The notes: generated from the sequence alone by a model not told the origin. Positions 25,483 through 34,841 are shown, counted from the first letter of the stretch. The stretch is DNA of 64,000 bases from Ravibacter sp964559125 (GCA_964559125.1 CAZLGW010000030.1:7057-71056), one strand, 5' to 3'. A program made the numbers and translations.

Positions 25483-26124
25483 ATGATAAAAATTACTGCA
25501 TTTACATTTAACCCGTTTGCCGAGAATACATACGTTATTTACGATGAAAGTGGAGAAGCTGTCATTGTCGATCCGGGCAATTACGAGCCGGAAGAGGACC
25601 GGCGGTTGTCGGATTTTATCGCAGAAAACAGGCTTAGGCCGGTCCTGGTCGCCAATACGCACGCCCATGTAGATCATGTACTGGGTGCGGCATATGTGAA
25701 AAACAGGTTTGGCATCCCCTTTGCCCTGCATCCCCAGGATGAACCGACACTGCGATCGGTAAAGGTATATGCGCCTCACTACGGATTTAACGCTTACGAC
25801 GAACCTGAAGTGGACCAATGGTTGCAGGAAGGCGGGAAAATTACTTTCGGATCGTCGGAAATGGATATTATTTTTGTCCCCGGGCATTCTCCCGGGCACG
25901 TCGCCTTTTACGGCAGAGAGCAGCGGATACTCCTGGCGGGCGATGTATTGTTCAGGGAAAGTATCGGGCGGACGGATCTGCCGGGAGGGGATCATCAGAC
26001 ATTGATCAGGGGTATCCTGGAAAAGGTTTTTGTCCTGCCCGACGACGTAACGGTCTATCCCGGGCATGGTCCTTTTACCACCATCGGGTACGAAAAGAAG
26101 AATAACCCTTTTTTCCGGTTCTGA
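25483..26124 (+). CDS. MBL-fold metallo-hydrolase, glyoxalase II-like
   Basis: A 213-residue cytoplasmic metallo-beta-lactamase-fold protein. All metal-binding motifs are intact: 'THAHVDH' (H60, H62, D64, H65), H135 in 'PGHSPGH', D154 in 'LAGDVLF', and H195 in 'YPGHGP'. The short length without the glyoxalase C-terminal domain is like YcbL-type hydrolases. These act on thioesters such as hydroxyacylglutathione analogues; the real substrate is not known. It begins a plus-strand run that includes phospholipid and fatty-acid genes. Confidence 0.9.
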   Translation: MIKITAFTFNPFAENTYVIYDESGEAVIVDPGNYEPEEDRRLSDFIAENRLRPVLVANTHAHVDHVLGAAYVKNRFGIPFALHPQDEPTLRSVKVYAPHYGFNAYDEPEVDQWLQEGGKITFGSSEMDIIFVPGHSPGHVAFYGREQRILLAGDVLFRESIGRTDLPGGDHQTLIRGILEKVFVLPDDVTVYPGHGPFTTIGYEKKNNPFFRF

Positions 26125-26160
26125 CCGGGGAGTTTTATCGCAGGTTTGAAGAAAACGACC

Positions 26161-26853
26161 ATGATCCGACACATCCCTAATATGTTTACCCTCGCCAATC
26201 TTCTCTGCGGTTGCATCGGGATCGTGTGGGTATTCGGGAATAATGCGGAAGGAGCCTCTTTCCTGATCCTGCTGGCAGCGCTGTTTGATTTTTTTGATGG
26301 TTTTGCCGCCAGGCTCCTGAAAGCTGTGTCGCCTATAGGGAAAGACCTGGATTCGCTGGCAGATGTGGTTACGTTCGGGGTACTGCCTTCCTTTATTCTA
26401 TTCGATATGATGCGCATGGGATTTGAGGAGAGGAATGAATGGCTGGCTTATGCGGCATTCCTGGTGGCCCTGCTTTCGGCGCTCAGGCTTGCAAAATTTA
26501 ATAACGACTCCCGGCAGACAGACCGTTTCATAGGTCTGCCGACGCCTGCCAATGCCATGCTGATCGCGTCGTTTCCTCATATTTTAGCAGGTAGTCCCCG
26601 GGGGGAAGCGATTATAGGAAACCCGTGGAACCTGCTTGTCTTTTCGGTCGTTATATCTTACCTGCTTGTTGCTGAAATGCCGCTTATAGCTCTTAAATTT
26701 AAGGGTTTCGGTTGGGGAGGCAACCAGTTGCGCTATTTGCTGATAGCTGCTTCTGTTTTGCTGCTGTTCCTGTTCGGATGGATGGCGGTACCTTTTATAA
26801 TGATCATTTATCTGGGGCTGTCGGTAGGGGAGAGGTTGTTAAGTGATAAGTAA
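26161..26853 (+). CDS. pssA: CDP-diacylglycerol-serine O-phosphatidyltransferase
   Basis: An integral membrane enzyme of the CDP-alcohol phosphatidyltransferase family, making phosphatidylserine from CDP-diacylglycerol and serine, the route to phosphatidylethanolamine. The signature DGx2ARx8Gx3Dx3D is complete in 'DGFAARLLKAV...GKDLDSLAD'. Several further membrane helices follow. The ATG at 26161 gives the usual N-terminus 'MIRHIPNMFTLANLL'; a TTG at 26146 would add five residues. It is 36 bases after the MBL gene and before fabH. The synthase type (serine) is the best guess from the N-terminal 'IPNMFTLANLLCG' pattern. Confidence 0.9.
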   Translation: MIRHIPNMFTLANLLCGCIGIVWVFGNNAEGASFLILLAALFDFFDGFAARLLKAVSPIGKDLDSLADVVTFGVLPSFILFDMMRMGFEERNEWLAYAAFLVALLSALRLAKFNNDSRQTDRFIGLPTPANAMLIASFPHILAGSPRGEAIIGNPWNLLVFSVVISYLLVAEMPLIALKFKGFGWGGNQLRYLLIAASVLLLFLFGWMAVPFIMIIYLGLSVGERLLSDK

Positions 26854-26886
26854 AGAACTTTATTTACAGGTTGTAAACCCAAGAAT

Positions 26887-27888
26887 ATGTCATTTTCACG
26901 AATTACGGGAGTAGGTCATTATGTTCCGGAGAATATTGTCACCAACCAGGATCTGACTCAATGGATGGATACTTCCGACGAATGGATCAGGGAGCGGACC
27001 GGGATCAGGGAGAGAAGGTTTTTTGAATATGGCAAAGATACCAACGCCGGCATGGCGGCACATGCGAGCCGGATGGCGCTGGAAAGAGCGGGAAGGACTA
27101 CGGAGGAGATCGACGTAATTATTTATGCAACCATTACCCCGGACTATTTTTTCCCGGGGAGCGCCTTCCTGATGCAGAGGGAGCTGGGTATGGAAACCAA
27201 ACCCGTGATCGACATCAGGCAGCAATGTTCGGGATTTGTATACGCGATTTCAGTTGCCGATCAGTTTATTAAAACCGGGATGTATAAAAAAGCGCTTGTA
27301 GTTGGCGCCGAAATACAATCTACCTGGATAGATAAAAGCACTGCCGGGCGGAATGTAGCCGTTATTTTCGGCGACGGCGCCGGGGCAGTCGTAGTTGAGG
27401 CGACCGACATGCCCGACAGCAGGATTCTGTCGACGCACCTGCATGCCGATGGCCGCTATGCCGAAGACCTGTATGTGAAGGATCCGGGTTCGAGCCGGGA
27501 AACCAGGGCAGCTACCCGAGAAATGGTGGATGAGGGCGGATTTAATGTTGTGATGAACGGCAATGCGGTTTTCAAACATGCGGTAGTCCGCTTTGAAGAA
27601 GTAATAAGAGAGGCGCTGGACTCCAACGGGCTTTCCGAAGGTGATATTGATTTGCTGATCCCTCATCAGGCCAATATGAGGATCAGCGAGTATGTCAGGC
27701 AGAAAATGGGGCTTCCTGAAGAAAAAGTGATGAACAATATAGAGAGATACGGCAATACTACTGCCGCTTCGATACCGATAGCGCTTTCGGAAGCATGGGA
27801 GCAGGGACGGGTGAAGCCGGGCGACCTGCTTTGCTTTGCAGCCTTTGGAAGCGGCTTTACCTGGGCCTCCGCTTTGGTAAGATGGTAA
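26887..27888 (+). CDS. fabH: 3-oxoacyl-ACP synthase III (FabH family)
   Basis: A 333-residue thiolase-fold condensing enzyme that starts fatty-acid synthesis by joining acetyl-CoA or another acyl-CoA with malonyl-ACP. The catalytic triad is visible: C114 ('IRQQCSGFVYA'), H260 ('LIPHQANMR') and N290 ('ERYGNTTAAS'). The N-terminal 'DEWIRERTGIRERR' is typical of KAS III. The protein differs from housekeeping FabH in some positions (IRQQCSG rather than LxAACSG), so it may be a second paralogue with another acyl preference. It lies in the run after pssA. Confidence 0.9.
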   Translation: MSFSRITGVGHYVPENIVTNQDLTQWMDTSDEWIRERTGIRERRFFEYGKDTNAGMAAHASRMALERAGRTTEEIDVIIYATITPDYFFPGSAFLMQRELGMETKPVIDIRQQCSGFVYAISVADQFIKTGMYKKALVVGAEIQSTWIDKSTAGRNVAVIFGDGAGAVVVEATDMPDSRILSTHLHADGRYAEDLYVKDPGSSRETRAATREMVDEGGFNVVMNGNAVFKHAVVRFEEVIREALDSNGLSEGDIDLLIPHQANMRISEYVRQKMGLPEEKVMNNIERYGNTTAASIPIALSEAWEQGRVKPGDLLCFAAFGSGFTWASALVRW

Positions 27889-27906
27889 GGGATATCTGAA
27901 CCTGTT

Positions 27907-29304
27907 GTGAAAAATATTATTCTGTTTGTATGGGGGGTGTCTCTGATGAGCCGGGAGGTACCGGCACTGACCGATTCAACCCGTGCAACAGTGGTCAGGA
28001 ATGTATTCCTGGAAGGGAATTACCGTACCCGGCCGGGAATTATTTTTCGTGAGCTTGCCATTGGAAAGGGAGATACCATCCCGGTTTCAGGACTTACTGA
28101 ATTACTTGAGATCGACAGGCGGAAGGTAGTCAACACCAATCTTTTCGTAACGGTCAGTTTTGAGCCTGTCTATACGGAAGACTCCGCACACGTGGACCTG
28201 CATCTGAAGATGAAGGAACGCTGGTACATTTTCGGTCTCCCGGTGTTCCAGTTGGCAGACCGGAATTTCAACGAATGGTGGTACGACAGGAATCGTGACT
28301 TCAGCCGTATTACCTACGGAGCCTATATCAGCCACAATAATGTGAGTGGCCGCAACGACCGGCTCCGTCTCCTCATCGAGCTCGGTTTTATCCCGAAGTA
28401 TGAGCTTTCGTATTCAATGCCTTATATAGATAAGAAAATGAAGATCGGCCTGAACGGCGGGGTATCTTATATAACCAATAAGGCGCTGGCATTCCGGACC
28501 TGGAACGACAAACTTGATTTCATGCCCAGTGAATCGATCACCAGGCGGCGTTTTTACTTTTATATATCGCCTTCCTACAGGAGTAAATTCTATGGTTTCC
28601 ATACCATGGACGTCCGTTGGGTGAACACGACAATTGCAGATACGGTGCTCGCCAGGAGTCCGCATTACCTGTTTGACAACCAGACGAAACAAAGGTATTT
28701 CCAGCTCACTTATACCTACAATTTCAATAAGAGGGACATAGGGCAGTATCCTCTTCGCGGGTATAATATTGCGTTCCAGGCTAGTAAAAGGGGTGTTTTG
28801 CCGGGCGACGACGTGAACCAGGGGTATGTTTATGGTATCTACCGGCACTTTTTCCCGCTGGGCGGCAGATTTTTTTTTAATACAGGGGTGAGGCTGCGCG
28901 CGGCTTTCCCTGACCGGGTTCCTTATGTCAATATGGTAGGGCTCGGCTACAGGCTCGACCTGGTGCGCGGATACGAGCTTTATGTGGTAGACGGGCAGCA
29001 TTACGGTATCGTGCAAAACGAATTTAAATACAGGCTTTTCGAAACGCAAAAGGTCATTAAATGGCTCCCGAGGCAGTTCGGCACCATACCGCTTGCACTC
29101 TATATCAATACTTTTGCCGACGCCGGCTACATACGGAATAAGGTCCCGGAATGGAGCAACAGCAGACTGGGGAACAAGCTTTTGTCGGGTGCGGGAGTCG
29201 GTCTTGATTTCGTTACATTTTATAACCTTGTGTACCGGCTCAACTATTCGTTTAACGCCGAGGGTGAGCGCAGGCTTTTTTTCTCTGTCGCACGTGAATT
29301 CTGA
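27907..29304 (+). CDS. BamA/TamA-family outer membrane barrel with one POTRA-like domain
   Basis: A 465-residue exported protein with a GTG start and a hydrophobic leader. A POTRA-like segment lies at about 25-105 ('VVRNVFLEGNYRTRPGIIFR', 'VSGLTELLEIDRRKVVNTNLF', 'VDLHLKMKERW'). The rest is a surface-antigen (Omp85) beta-barrel rich in alternating aromatic strands and ending in a terminal aromatic residue ('FFSVAREF'), the usual signal for barrel assembly. With one POTRA it is shorter than BamA. Its place after pssA and fabH suggests envelope biogenesis. Confidence 0.8.
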   Translation: MKNIILFVWGVSLMSREVPALTDSTRATVVRNVFLEGNYRTRPGIIFRELAIGKGDTIPVSGLTELLEIDRRKVVNTNLFVTVSFEPVYTEDSAHVDLHLKMKERWYIFGLPVFQLADRNFNEWWYDRNRDFSRITYGAYISHNNVSGRNDRLRLLIELGFIPKYELSYSMPYIDKKMKIGLNGGVSYITNKALAFRTWNDKLDFMPSESITRRRFYFYISPSYRSKFYGFHTMDVRWVNTTIADTVLARSPHYLFDNQTKQRYFQLTYTYNFNKRDIGQYPLRGYNIAFQASKRGVLPGDDVNQGYVYGIYRHFFPLGGRFFFNTGVRLRAAFPDRVPYVNMVGLGYRLDLVRGYELYVVDGQHYGIVQNEFKYRLFETQKVIKWLPRQFGTIPLALYINTFADAGYIRNKVPEWSNSRLGNKLLSGAGVGLDFVTFYNLVYRLNYSFNAEGERRLFFSVAREF

Positions 29305-29421
29305 CACTTCCCGTTGTACATGAGCTATTTCTTTCGGAATTTTGTGGAAAGGGAAACCCGGATCCGTAAAAGGGGAGAGGATCAGGGAAAGAATACCCGG
29401 GAAGATTTGTATATAAAAGCG

Positions 29422-30042
29422 ATGTCTGGAAAAAATACTATCATCACCTCATCGGGCCTTTTGTGGCTGCTTATTTTTTGCGCCATAGCCTGTACCGAAC
29501 GGGCCGGCTCCGGAAACGAGGAAGTGAACGATGTGACGGAGCTCTCCCAAAACCTGCGGGAGAGCGAGGAATATAAGCTGTGGGAACTGATATTGGGCGA
29601 CTACCAGGACGGGTTGTTCAGAGGAGTGTCTTTCAACGATTCCCGGGAAAAGGTGCAGATAACAGAAACATTCGAAGTATTCGAAGAGCTGCCTTTGCAG
29701 ATAGGGTATACCCATGACACCAAAGAGCTGGAAACCATAGATGTATACTATCATTTTTCGGATAAGCAGCTCGTCGGAAAGATAGTAGTGGATGTTTTCC
29801 TTAATGGAAAATCCTCGGCCGACCAGCTTTGGGAAATATCGGGATGGTATTTTACTTCCCGTTTCGGGCCGACGGCTGAATCGTCTGATGTAAAGAAGGT
29901 ATGGCAGTCGGCGGAGGCGAGTGTTACTGTGGAAAATGTTTCAGGCGGGATAGATCACGGGCTGAAAATTACGTTTGACCCCGTAGAGAGGAATATCGTG
30001 GCAGGAAAAAGCAAGGGTCTGGAAAAAGAAAAAGATTACTAA
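29422..30042 (+). CDS. Lipoprotein of unknown function
   Basis: A 206-residue protein that I do not recognise. The ATG at 29422 is chosen because it gives a proper lipoprotein signal, hydrophobic then 'FCAIAC' with C24; the frame is open back to an ATG at 29314, which would bury the signal. After a short acidic linker the rest is a mixed alpha/beta domain with 'VDVYYHFSDKQLVGKIVVDV' and a basic C-terminal tail. It lies 117 bases after the Omp85-type gene and 18 before an RmlD-like gene, in the same run. Confidence 0.7.
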   Translation: MSGKNTIITSSGLLWLLIFCAIACTERAGSGNEEVNDVTELSQNLRESEEYKLWELILGDYQDGLFRGVSFNDSREKVQITETFEVFEELPLQIGYTHDTKELETIDVYYHFSDKQLVGKIVVDVFLNGKSSADQLWEISGWYFTSRFGPTAESSDVKKVWQSAEASVTVENVSGGIDHGLKITFDPVERNIVAGKSKGLEKEKDY

Positions 30043-30060
30043 AAAATTCAATTATCAATA

Positions 30061-30978
30061 TTGACAACGAACCAGGGTAAAAAAACGGTTTTAGTGACGG
30101 GCGCCAATGGCCTGCTTGGACAGAAGCTGATCGACGTGCTGCGGCAGGATGCTTCGGTACATACAGTAGCTACCGCCCGGGGAGCCAACAGGCTTCCGGG
30201 GAAGGAAGGGTATTCCTACTTGCAGATGGATATTACGGACGAGGAGCAGATCAGGGAAGTGTTCGGAAAGGCCCGCCCGGATATAGTCATTCATACCGCC
30301 GCTATGACTAACGTCGACCAGTGCGAGGCAGAAAAAGAGGATTGCTGGAAGCAGAATGTCACCGCAGTCGAATTGCTGGCGAAAGCTTGTGCGGAGCATG
30401 ATTCATTTTTATTGCATCTTTCAACCGATTTTATATTTGACGGGCTGGCGGGGCCTTACGGGGAAGACGCTGTGCCTAACCCCGTGAGTTTTTATGGCTG
30501 GAGCAAATATGCGGCAGAAAAGGCCGTAATGAGCGCACCTATCCGCTGGGCAATAGCCCGGACCGTACTGGTATACGGTATTGCGCACGATATGAGCAGA
30601 AGCAATATCGTACTCTGGGTAAAGAAATCGCTCGAAGAAGGTAAAACCATTAACGTCGTGAATGACCAGTGGCGTACGCCCACCCTGGCGGAAGATCTTG
30701 CACAGGGCTGCCTGCTTATTGCCCGTAAAGAAACCCATGGGGTCTATAATATTTCGGGCAGGGACCTGCTCACTCCTTACGATATGGCGATGATGACGGC
30801 AGATTACTTTAAGCTCGACAAAGGACTGATCAGGGAAGCCGACTCGTCGACATTCAGGCAACCGGCCCGGAGACCTCCCCGGACCGGCTTTATTCTCGAT
30901 AAATCTGTAAAGGATTTGGGATACTCACCGCATTCATTTTCGGAAGGGATCGGCATCCTGGCAGCTCAACTGAAGTAG
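30061..30978 (+). CDS. RmlD-like NAD(P)-dependent sugar nucleotide reductase
   Basis: A 305-residue extended short-chain dehydrogenase with a TTG start. The dinucleotide motif is 'VTGANGLLG' (GxxGxxG at 14-20). The active-site residues T122 ('LSTDFIFDG') and Y145/K149 ('FYGWSK') are present, as is 'HTAAMTNVDQCE'. This layout is typical of dTDP-4-dehydrorhamnose reductase. No other rhamnose genes are nearby, so the exact substrate is uncertain. It closes the plus-strand run and is followed by a terminator. Confidence 0.85.
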   Translation: MTTNQGKKTVLVTGANGLLGQKLIDVLRQDASVHTVATARGANRLPGKEGYSYLQMDITDEEQIREVFGKARPDIVIHTAAMTNVDQCEAEKEDCWKQNVTAVELLAKACAEHDSFLLHLSTDFIFDGLAGPYGEDAVPNPVSFYGWSKYAAEKAVMSAPIRWAIARTVLVYGIAHDMSRSNIVLWVKKSLEEGKTINVVNDQWRTPTLAEDLAQGCLLIARKETHGVYNISGRDLLTPYDMAMMTADYFKLDKGLIREADSSTFRQPARRPPRTGFILDKSVKDLGYSPHSFSEGIGILAAQLK

Positions 30979-30991
30979 GTTACGGAAATTT

Positions 30992-31035
30992 AAACAGGCG
31001 GCTGCCGATCCAGCGGCAGCCCCTGTTTGTTTTAC
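30992..31035 (+). terminator. Rho-independent terminator after the RmlD-like gene
   Basis: AAACAGGCGGCTGCCG (30992-31007) pairs with CGGCAGCCCCTGTTT (31014-31028) with one bulged base and a six-base loop. TTTGTTTTA follows. It lies 13 bases after the stop. Confidence 0.8.
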
Positions 31036-31073
31036 TTAACCCACTAAAAGTATATAGTATCTGATGTGGATAT

Positions 31074-31442
31074 TTAAAGTACGGCGGAAAGTATCTGGTT
31101 GATTTCCCTGGATTTTCTTCGCGAAACAAGAACTTCTTTTCCTCCTGCCATCGTAATAGTTCTGTCCTGCCCCACATAATCCACGATATGGTTGGTGTTG
31201 ATCAGGTATGATTTATGTATTCGTACGAAGTCGTTGTTTTCGTTCAGTGACATATGGAGATGTTTAATAGTTCTGGCAACGAGATATTTTTTGCCGGAAT
31301 AGGTGTATATATAAGTGTAGTTGCCTTCGCCCTCCAGACAGGCAATGTCCGGCGGGGCTAAAAAAATGGTGTTCTTGACACTATGTATCGGGATTGTATG
31401 CCCTACATCAGTGCTTTGCGGATTGCTATCTGAAATTTTCAT
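31074..31442 (-). CDS. Stand-alone LytTR DNA-binding protein
   Basis: A 122-residue protein that is nearly all LytTR domain (about 25-118): 'IACLEGEGNYTYIYTYSGKK', 'LVARTIKHLHMSLNENNDFV', 'RIHKSYLINTNHIVDYV' and 'LVSRRKSREINQI'. LytTR domains bind DNA as direct repeats. There is no receiver domain and no kinase next to it, so activity may be controlled by amount or by another protein. It is convergent with the RmlD-like gene. The same domain is found in the two response regulators at 48.5 and 51.3 kb. Confidence 0.88.
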   Translation of the reverse strand: MKISDSNPQSTDVGHTIPIHSVKNTIFLAPPDIACLEGEGNYTYIYTYSGKKYLVARTIKHLHMSLNENNDFVRIHKSYLINTNHIVDYVGQDRTITMAGGKEVLVSRRKSREINQILSAVL

Positions 31443-31778
31443 AATTAAGTACGGTTAAGTTTGGAATTGAGTACCTTATTGTTGAGTATGTTAGTCGTAA
31501 AGATAGGTTGTTAGGGAAACAAAAGCGAGCGGACAAAGACTGTGTTGTTTTTGTAATTTGCTTATAATCAGTATATTGTATTTTTAACTAACAGGTAAGT
31601 TGCGTAATAGTACGTATGAAATCACGTATTTTTACGTATGTGGGTGCGGGATGTTTTTTCTGCTGCGGGAAACAAAACGCAGGGGAAAAGAAGGGGTGCG
31701 TTTAAACATTGAATATATTTGCCATCAGATTAAGAAATCGCCATTTTCCCGGTCAACCGGGTAATTTAATAGTTAAAA
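31443..31778. other. Divergent gap between the LytTR gene and pheS
   Basis: This 336-base, AT-rich stretch has no credible gene. It holds a pheS -7 box (31714-31721). I saw no clear promoter for the LytTR gene. Confidence 0.45.
31714..31721 (+). promoter_or_regulatory. Possible pheS -7 box
   Basis: TATATTTG fits TAnnTTTG exactly and would start a transcript near 31727, about 50 bases before pheS. No TTG box lies at the expected distance upstream. Confidence 0.35.
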
Positions 31779-32810
31779 ATGATAAGCGGAGTCAAAGAAT
31801 TACTGCAGCAGATAAAGGATCAGGTTGTCAGCAACAGGGAGGAATTAGAAGCGTTCAGGCTTGAATACCTGAGTAAAAAAGGGAAAGTTGCTGCGTTGTT
31901 TGAGGAGCTTAAAAATATTCAAAAGGAAGACCGCCGGGCATTCGGTGCTGAGTTGAATAATCTTAAAAACCTGGCCCAGAACAGGTTCGACGAATGGGCG
32001 GAAGCGCTTGGCAGACAGGCAGGCCAGTCGGCAAAAGCCGAACCGGACTTTACCCTGCCGGTTCCGCCTTTCAGCTATGGAAGCCTGCACCCGCTTACAC
32101 TGACCAAAAAACGCATTGCCGAGATCTTCTCGAGAATGGGTTTCGACGTTGTCGACGGCCCGGAAGTTGAAACGGACTGGTTTAATTTCGGGGCGTTGAA
32201 TTTTGCCGATAATCACCCGGCCCGGGAAATGCAGGATACATTTTTTATTGAAAAAGGACAGGGGAAAGACGATGTCCTGCTCAGGACACACACCTCCAAC
32301 GTGCAGATCAGGCTTTTAAACAACAAAAAGCCCCCTGTAAGGAGCATTATGCCGGGACGTGTATTCAGGAATGAGGCGATTTCGGCCCGGGCGCACTGTA
32401 TTTTTCACCAGGTAGAAGGGCTGTATGTCGACCGGAATGTGAGCTTCAAGGATCTCAAGGATACGCTTTATTATTTTGCCAAGGAGATGTTTGGCAAAGA
32501 GTCGAAGATAAGGCTCAGGCCGTCTTTTTTTCCTTTTACGGAACCCAGCGCCGAAATTGACGTTACCTGTTTTATCTGCAAGGGGAAAGGTTGCAATATC
32601 TGCAAGCATTCGGGATGGGTGGAAATTGCCGGATCAGGCATGGTGGACCCCAATGTATTGCTTAACTGCGGAATAGATCCTGAAGTATTTACCGGGTTTG
32701 CCTTTGGTATGGGTATAGAACGGATCGCTATGCTCAGGTATGATATCAAAGATCTCAGGCTGTTTACGGAAAATGATGTCCGCTTTTTAAGACAGTTTTC
32801 AGGAGCCTGA
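31779..32810 (+). CDS. pheS: Phenylalanine-tRNA ligase alpha subunit
   Basis: A 343-residue class II aminoacyl-tRNA synthetase subunit. An N-terminal coiled coil (1-80) is followed by the catalytic core with motif 2 ('MPGRVFRNEAISARAHCIFH', near 191-210), 'FPFTEPSAEIDV' (251-262) and motif 3 ('FGMGIERIAMLRYDI'). A CxxC-x4-CxxC cluster (C264, C267, C272, C275) is a probable zinc knuckle, as seen in other Bacteroidota PheS proteins (recalled). The beta subunit gene pheT is not in the window. An EEP-family gene follows 14 bases later. Confidence 0.96.
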   Translation: MISGVKELLQQIKDQVVSNREELEAFRLEYLSKKGKVAALFEELKNIQKEDRRAFGAELNNLKNLAQNRFDEWAEALGRQAGQSAKAEPDFTLPVPPFSYGSLHPLTLTKKRIAEIFSRMGFDVVDGPEVETDWFNFGALNFADNHPAREMQDTFFIEKGQGKDDVLLRTHTSNVQIRLLNNKKPPVRSIMPGRVFRNEAISARAHCIFHQVEGLYVDRNVSFKDLKDTLYYFAKEMFGKESKIRLRPSFFPFTEPSAEIDVTCFICKGKGCNICKHSGWVEIAGSGMVDPNVLLNCGIDPEVFTGFAFGMGIERIAMLRYDIKDLRLFTENDVRFLRQFSGA

Positions 32811-32824
32811 TCTGTAATAAACAC

Positions 32825-33919
32825 ATGCGTTGGATAAGTAAGTTTGCAGGCTCGCTACACCTTTTATTTTGTGTCTATACGCTGCTTGTCTACGCGCTGT
32901 GTTACTGGCCGGTGTCTTCTCATTGGATTTCGGGGTTCCTCACTATGTCGCTGCCACTGGCAGTGTTAGCCCATACCCTGATTATTGTTGCCGGAGGCCT
33001 GCTGGGGGCAGGGCGTATTGCGGTGAGAAGCCTTGTGATAGTGCTCATCTCTTTTCCTTTCTGGGCCCGGACTTTCAGGTTGGCAGAAAAGAGGGAAGTG
33101 AGCGATAAAAGCCTCAGGATACTGACCTACAATATCCATCAGCTGGGAATCTGGATAAAGACACCGCCGGGAGAAAAATCGCTGATCTCCGGAGAGGGAA
33201 TAGAGTGGCTAAAGGACCTGAACCCGGATATAATGTGTTTCCAGGAAGCTCACCAGTCAGAGGCTAAGGGCGGAGACCTCGTAGGAGCTATGAAGAAAAT
33301 AGGGTATAGCCAGTTTGTGATGGCAGACGAGCCGGTGAAAAAAAAGAGGAGAGTGAAAAAAGGTCTGGCAATTTTCTCAAAATATAAGTTGAGCAACAGG
33401 GAAATGAAGGTTTTCGGGGGCCAGAACGGGATGCTGAAATGTGATGTGATAGCCGGGACAGATACCCTGACAGTCATCAATGTACATCTGCAGTCGATGA
33501 CGCTGAATCTGCGGGAGCTTGTGGAGCAGCGCGAGATGGACGGCCTCAAAAGTGAGTCCAGGAAGACTGTGTCACGTCTGAAGAGCGGATTCGAAAAGCG
33601 GGACGACCAGATCAGGCTGCTGGAAGAATGGATAAAACAGTCGCGCTACCCGGTGGTGGTATGCGGGGATTTCAATGAGACGCCATACAGCTACGCATAC
33701 GGACGTATCTCTAAATTACTTGCCAATAGTTTTGAATCCGGAGGGAGAGGGTTTGGTTTTACCTTTCGGAACCTGCCTTATTTTATCCGGATCGACAATC
33801 AGTTTTATGACCCGGATAAAATAGAGCTGGAAAGGTTCGAAACTCAGAGAGATGTCTTTTTCTCTGATCACCGTCCTGTCATTTCAGATTATATACTAAA
33901 AAAGAACCCGGACGAATAG
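32825..33919 (+). CDS. Membrane-anchored endonuclease/exonuclease/phosphatase family protein
   Basis: A 364-residue protein. Three hydrophobic helices (about 8-28, 38-60, 65-82) anchor it in the inner membrane. The EEP domain (about 97-360) has the catalytic residues N103 ('TYNIH'), E141 ('CFQEAH'), D282 and N284 ('CGDFNETP') and the terminal 'SDHRPV' (D348, H349). EEP members cleave phosphodiester bonds in nucleic acids, phospholipids or inositol phosphates; the substrate is not evident. It probably shares the pheS transcript. Confidence 0.88.
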   Translation: MRWISKFAGSLHLLFCVYTLLVYALCYWPVSSHWISGFLTMSLPLAVLAHTLIIVAGGLLGAGRIAVRSLVIVLISFPFWARTFRLAEKREVSDKSLRILTYNIHQLGIWIKTPPGEKSLISGEGIEWLKDLNPDIMCFQEAHQSEAKGGDLVGAMKKIGYSQFVMADEPVKKKRRVKKGLAIFSKYKLSNREMKVFGGQNGMLKCDVIAGTDTLTVINVHLQSMTLNLRELVEQREMDGLKSESRKTVSRLKSGFEKRDDQIRLLEEWIKQSRYPVVVCGDFNETPYSYAYGRISKLLANSFESGGRGFGFTFRNLPYFIRIDNQFYDPDKIELERFETQRDVFFSDHRPVISDYILKKNPDE

Positions 33920-33954
33920 CGTTGCGTCTGTTACTGAGCCTTGGTTTCAGGGCG

Positions 33955-34821
33955 TTAAACCGAGCATATCTCAATGCTTTGTTTCAGAGAATCGAACCAG
34001 TCCCTTTTAGGAATAAATTCCTGTCCTACATACCCGTTATAACCAGTTTCGGCGATGGCGCGCATAATGGCGGGATAGAACAGTTCCTGGGTGTCGTCTA
34101 TCTCATTCCTGCCCGGAACGCCGCCTGTGTGAAAATGTCCTATGTATTGGATGTTTTCCCTGATATTACGAATAATATCGCCCTCCATGATTTGCATATG
34201 GTAGATATCGTACAAGAGTTTGAAGCGTTCCGACCCGATTCTTTTGCATAATTCCACACCCCAGGCTGTATGGTCGCACTGGTAATCCTTATGGTCGACC
34301 TTGCTGTTGAGTAGTTCCATGATAAGCGTCACCTTATGCTTTTCAGCAAATGGCATAAGCCGCTTCAGCCCCTTTTCACAGTTGGCGAGTCCTTCCTCAT
34401 CGCTTTTCCCGTTACGGTTGCCCGAGAAGCAGATGAGCGTATTGTAGCCGGCTTTGGATACCAGCGGTATCACTTCTTCGTAGGAACGGATCAATTCCTC
34501 GTGGTAAGCCGTATCGTTAAAACCCTTTTCTATTCCCTTTCCTGCTCCGTGGGGAAGCGCACAATACAGACCGTGTGCTTTCAGTACCGGCCATTCGTTC
34601 GGGCCCATCAGTTCCACAGACTGAATACCGATCTCTTTGACGGCTTTGCAGAACTCCTCGAGCGGGACTTTGCTGTAACACCACTTGCAAACGGAATGTT
34701 TGATCCGGCTTGCGGAAGGAAAATCGCATTGTGCGAAGGCTCCGGCAGAAAGGCTACCTGAAAAAACGGCGCCCATGGAGGCGCCGAATATTTTCTTAAC
34801 AGCGTGACGTCTGTTTGACAT
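33955..34821 (-). CDS. Exported sugar phosphate isomerase/epimerase-type TIM barrel
   Basis: A 288-residue protein of the xylose-isomerase-like TIM barrel / hydroxypyruvate isomerase type. The ATG at 34821 gives a signal with 'SNRRHAVKKIFGASMGAVFSG', a twin-arginine-like start, and cleavage near 'GAFAQ'. Barrel landmarks are 'GIQSVELMGPNEW', 'VTLIMELLN', 'FKLLYDIYHMQ' and 'GYVGQEFIP', with acidic metal ligands in the last three. It is downstream of a DUF1080 gene (21-base gap). Such pairs are common in Bacteroidota and may process oxidised sugars; the substrate is unknown. Confidence 0.87.
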   Translation of the reverse strand: MSNRRHAVKKIFGASMGAVFSGSLSAGAFAQCDFPSASRIKHSVCKWCYSKVPLEEFCKAVKEIGIQSVELMGPNEWPVLKAHGLYCALPHGAGKGIEKGFNDTAYHEELIRSYEEVIPLVSKAGYNTLICFSGNRNGKSDEEGLANCEKGLKRLMPFAEKHKVTLIMELLNSKVDHKDYQCDHTAWGVELCKRIGSERFKLLYDIYHMQIMEGDIIRNIRENIQYIGHFHTGGVPGRNEIDDTQELFYPAIMRAIAETGYNGYVGQEFIPKRDWFDSLKQSIEICSV

Positions 34822-34841
34822 AGGTTTAACCGGTTTTGAAA

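Noticed and set aside
28414..29307. A 297-residue open frame antisense to the BamA-like gene
   Set aside because: The plus-strand gene has a POTRA-like part and a barrel-ending signal; the antisense product looks random.
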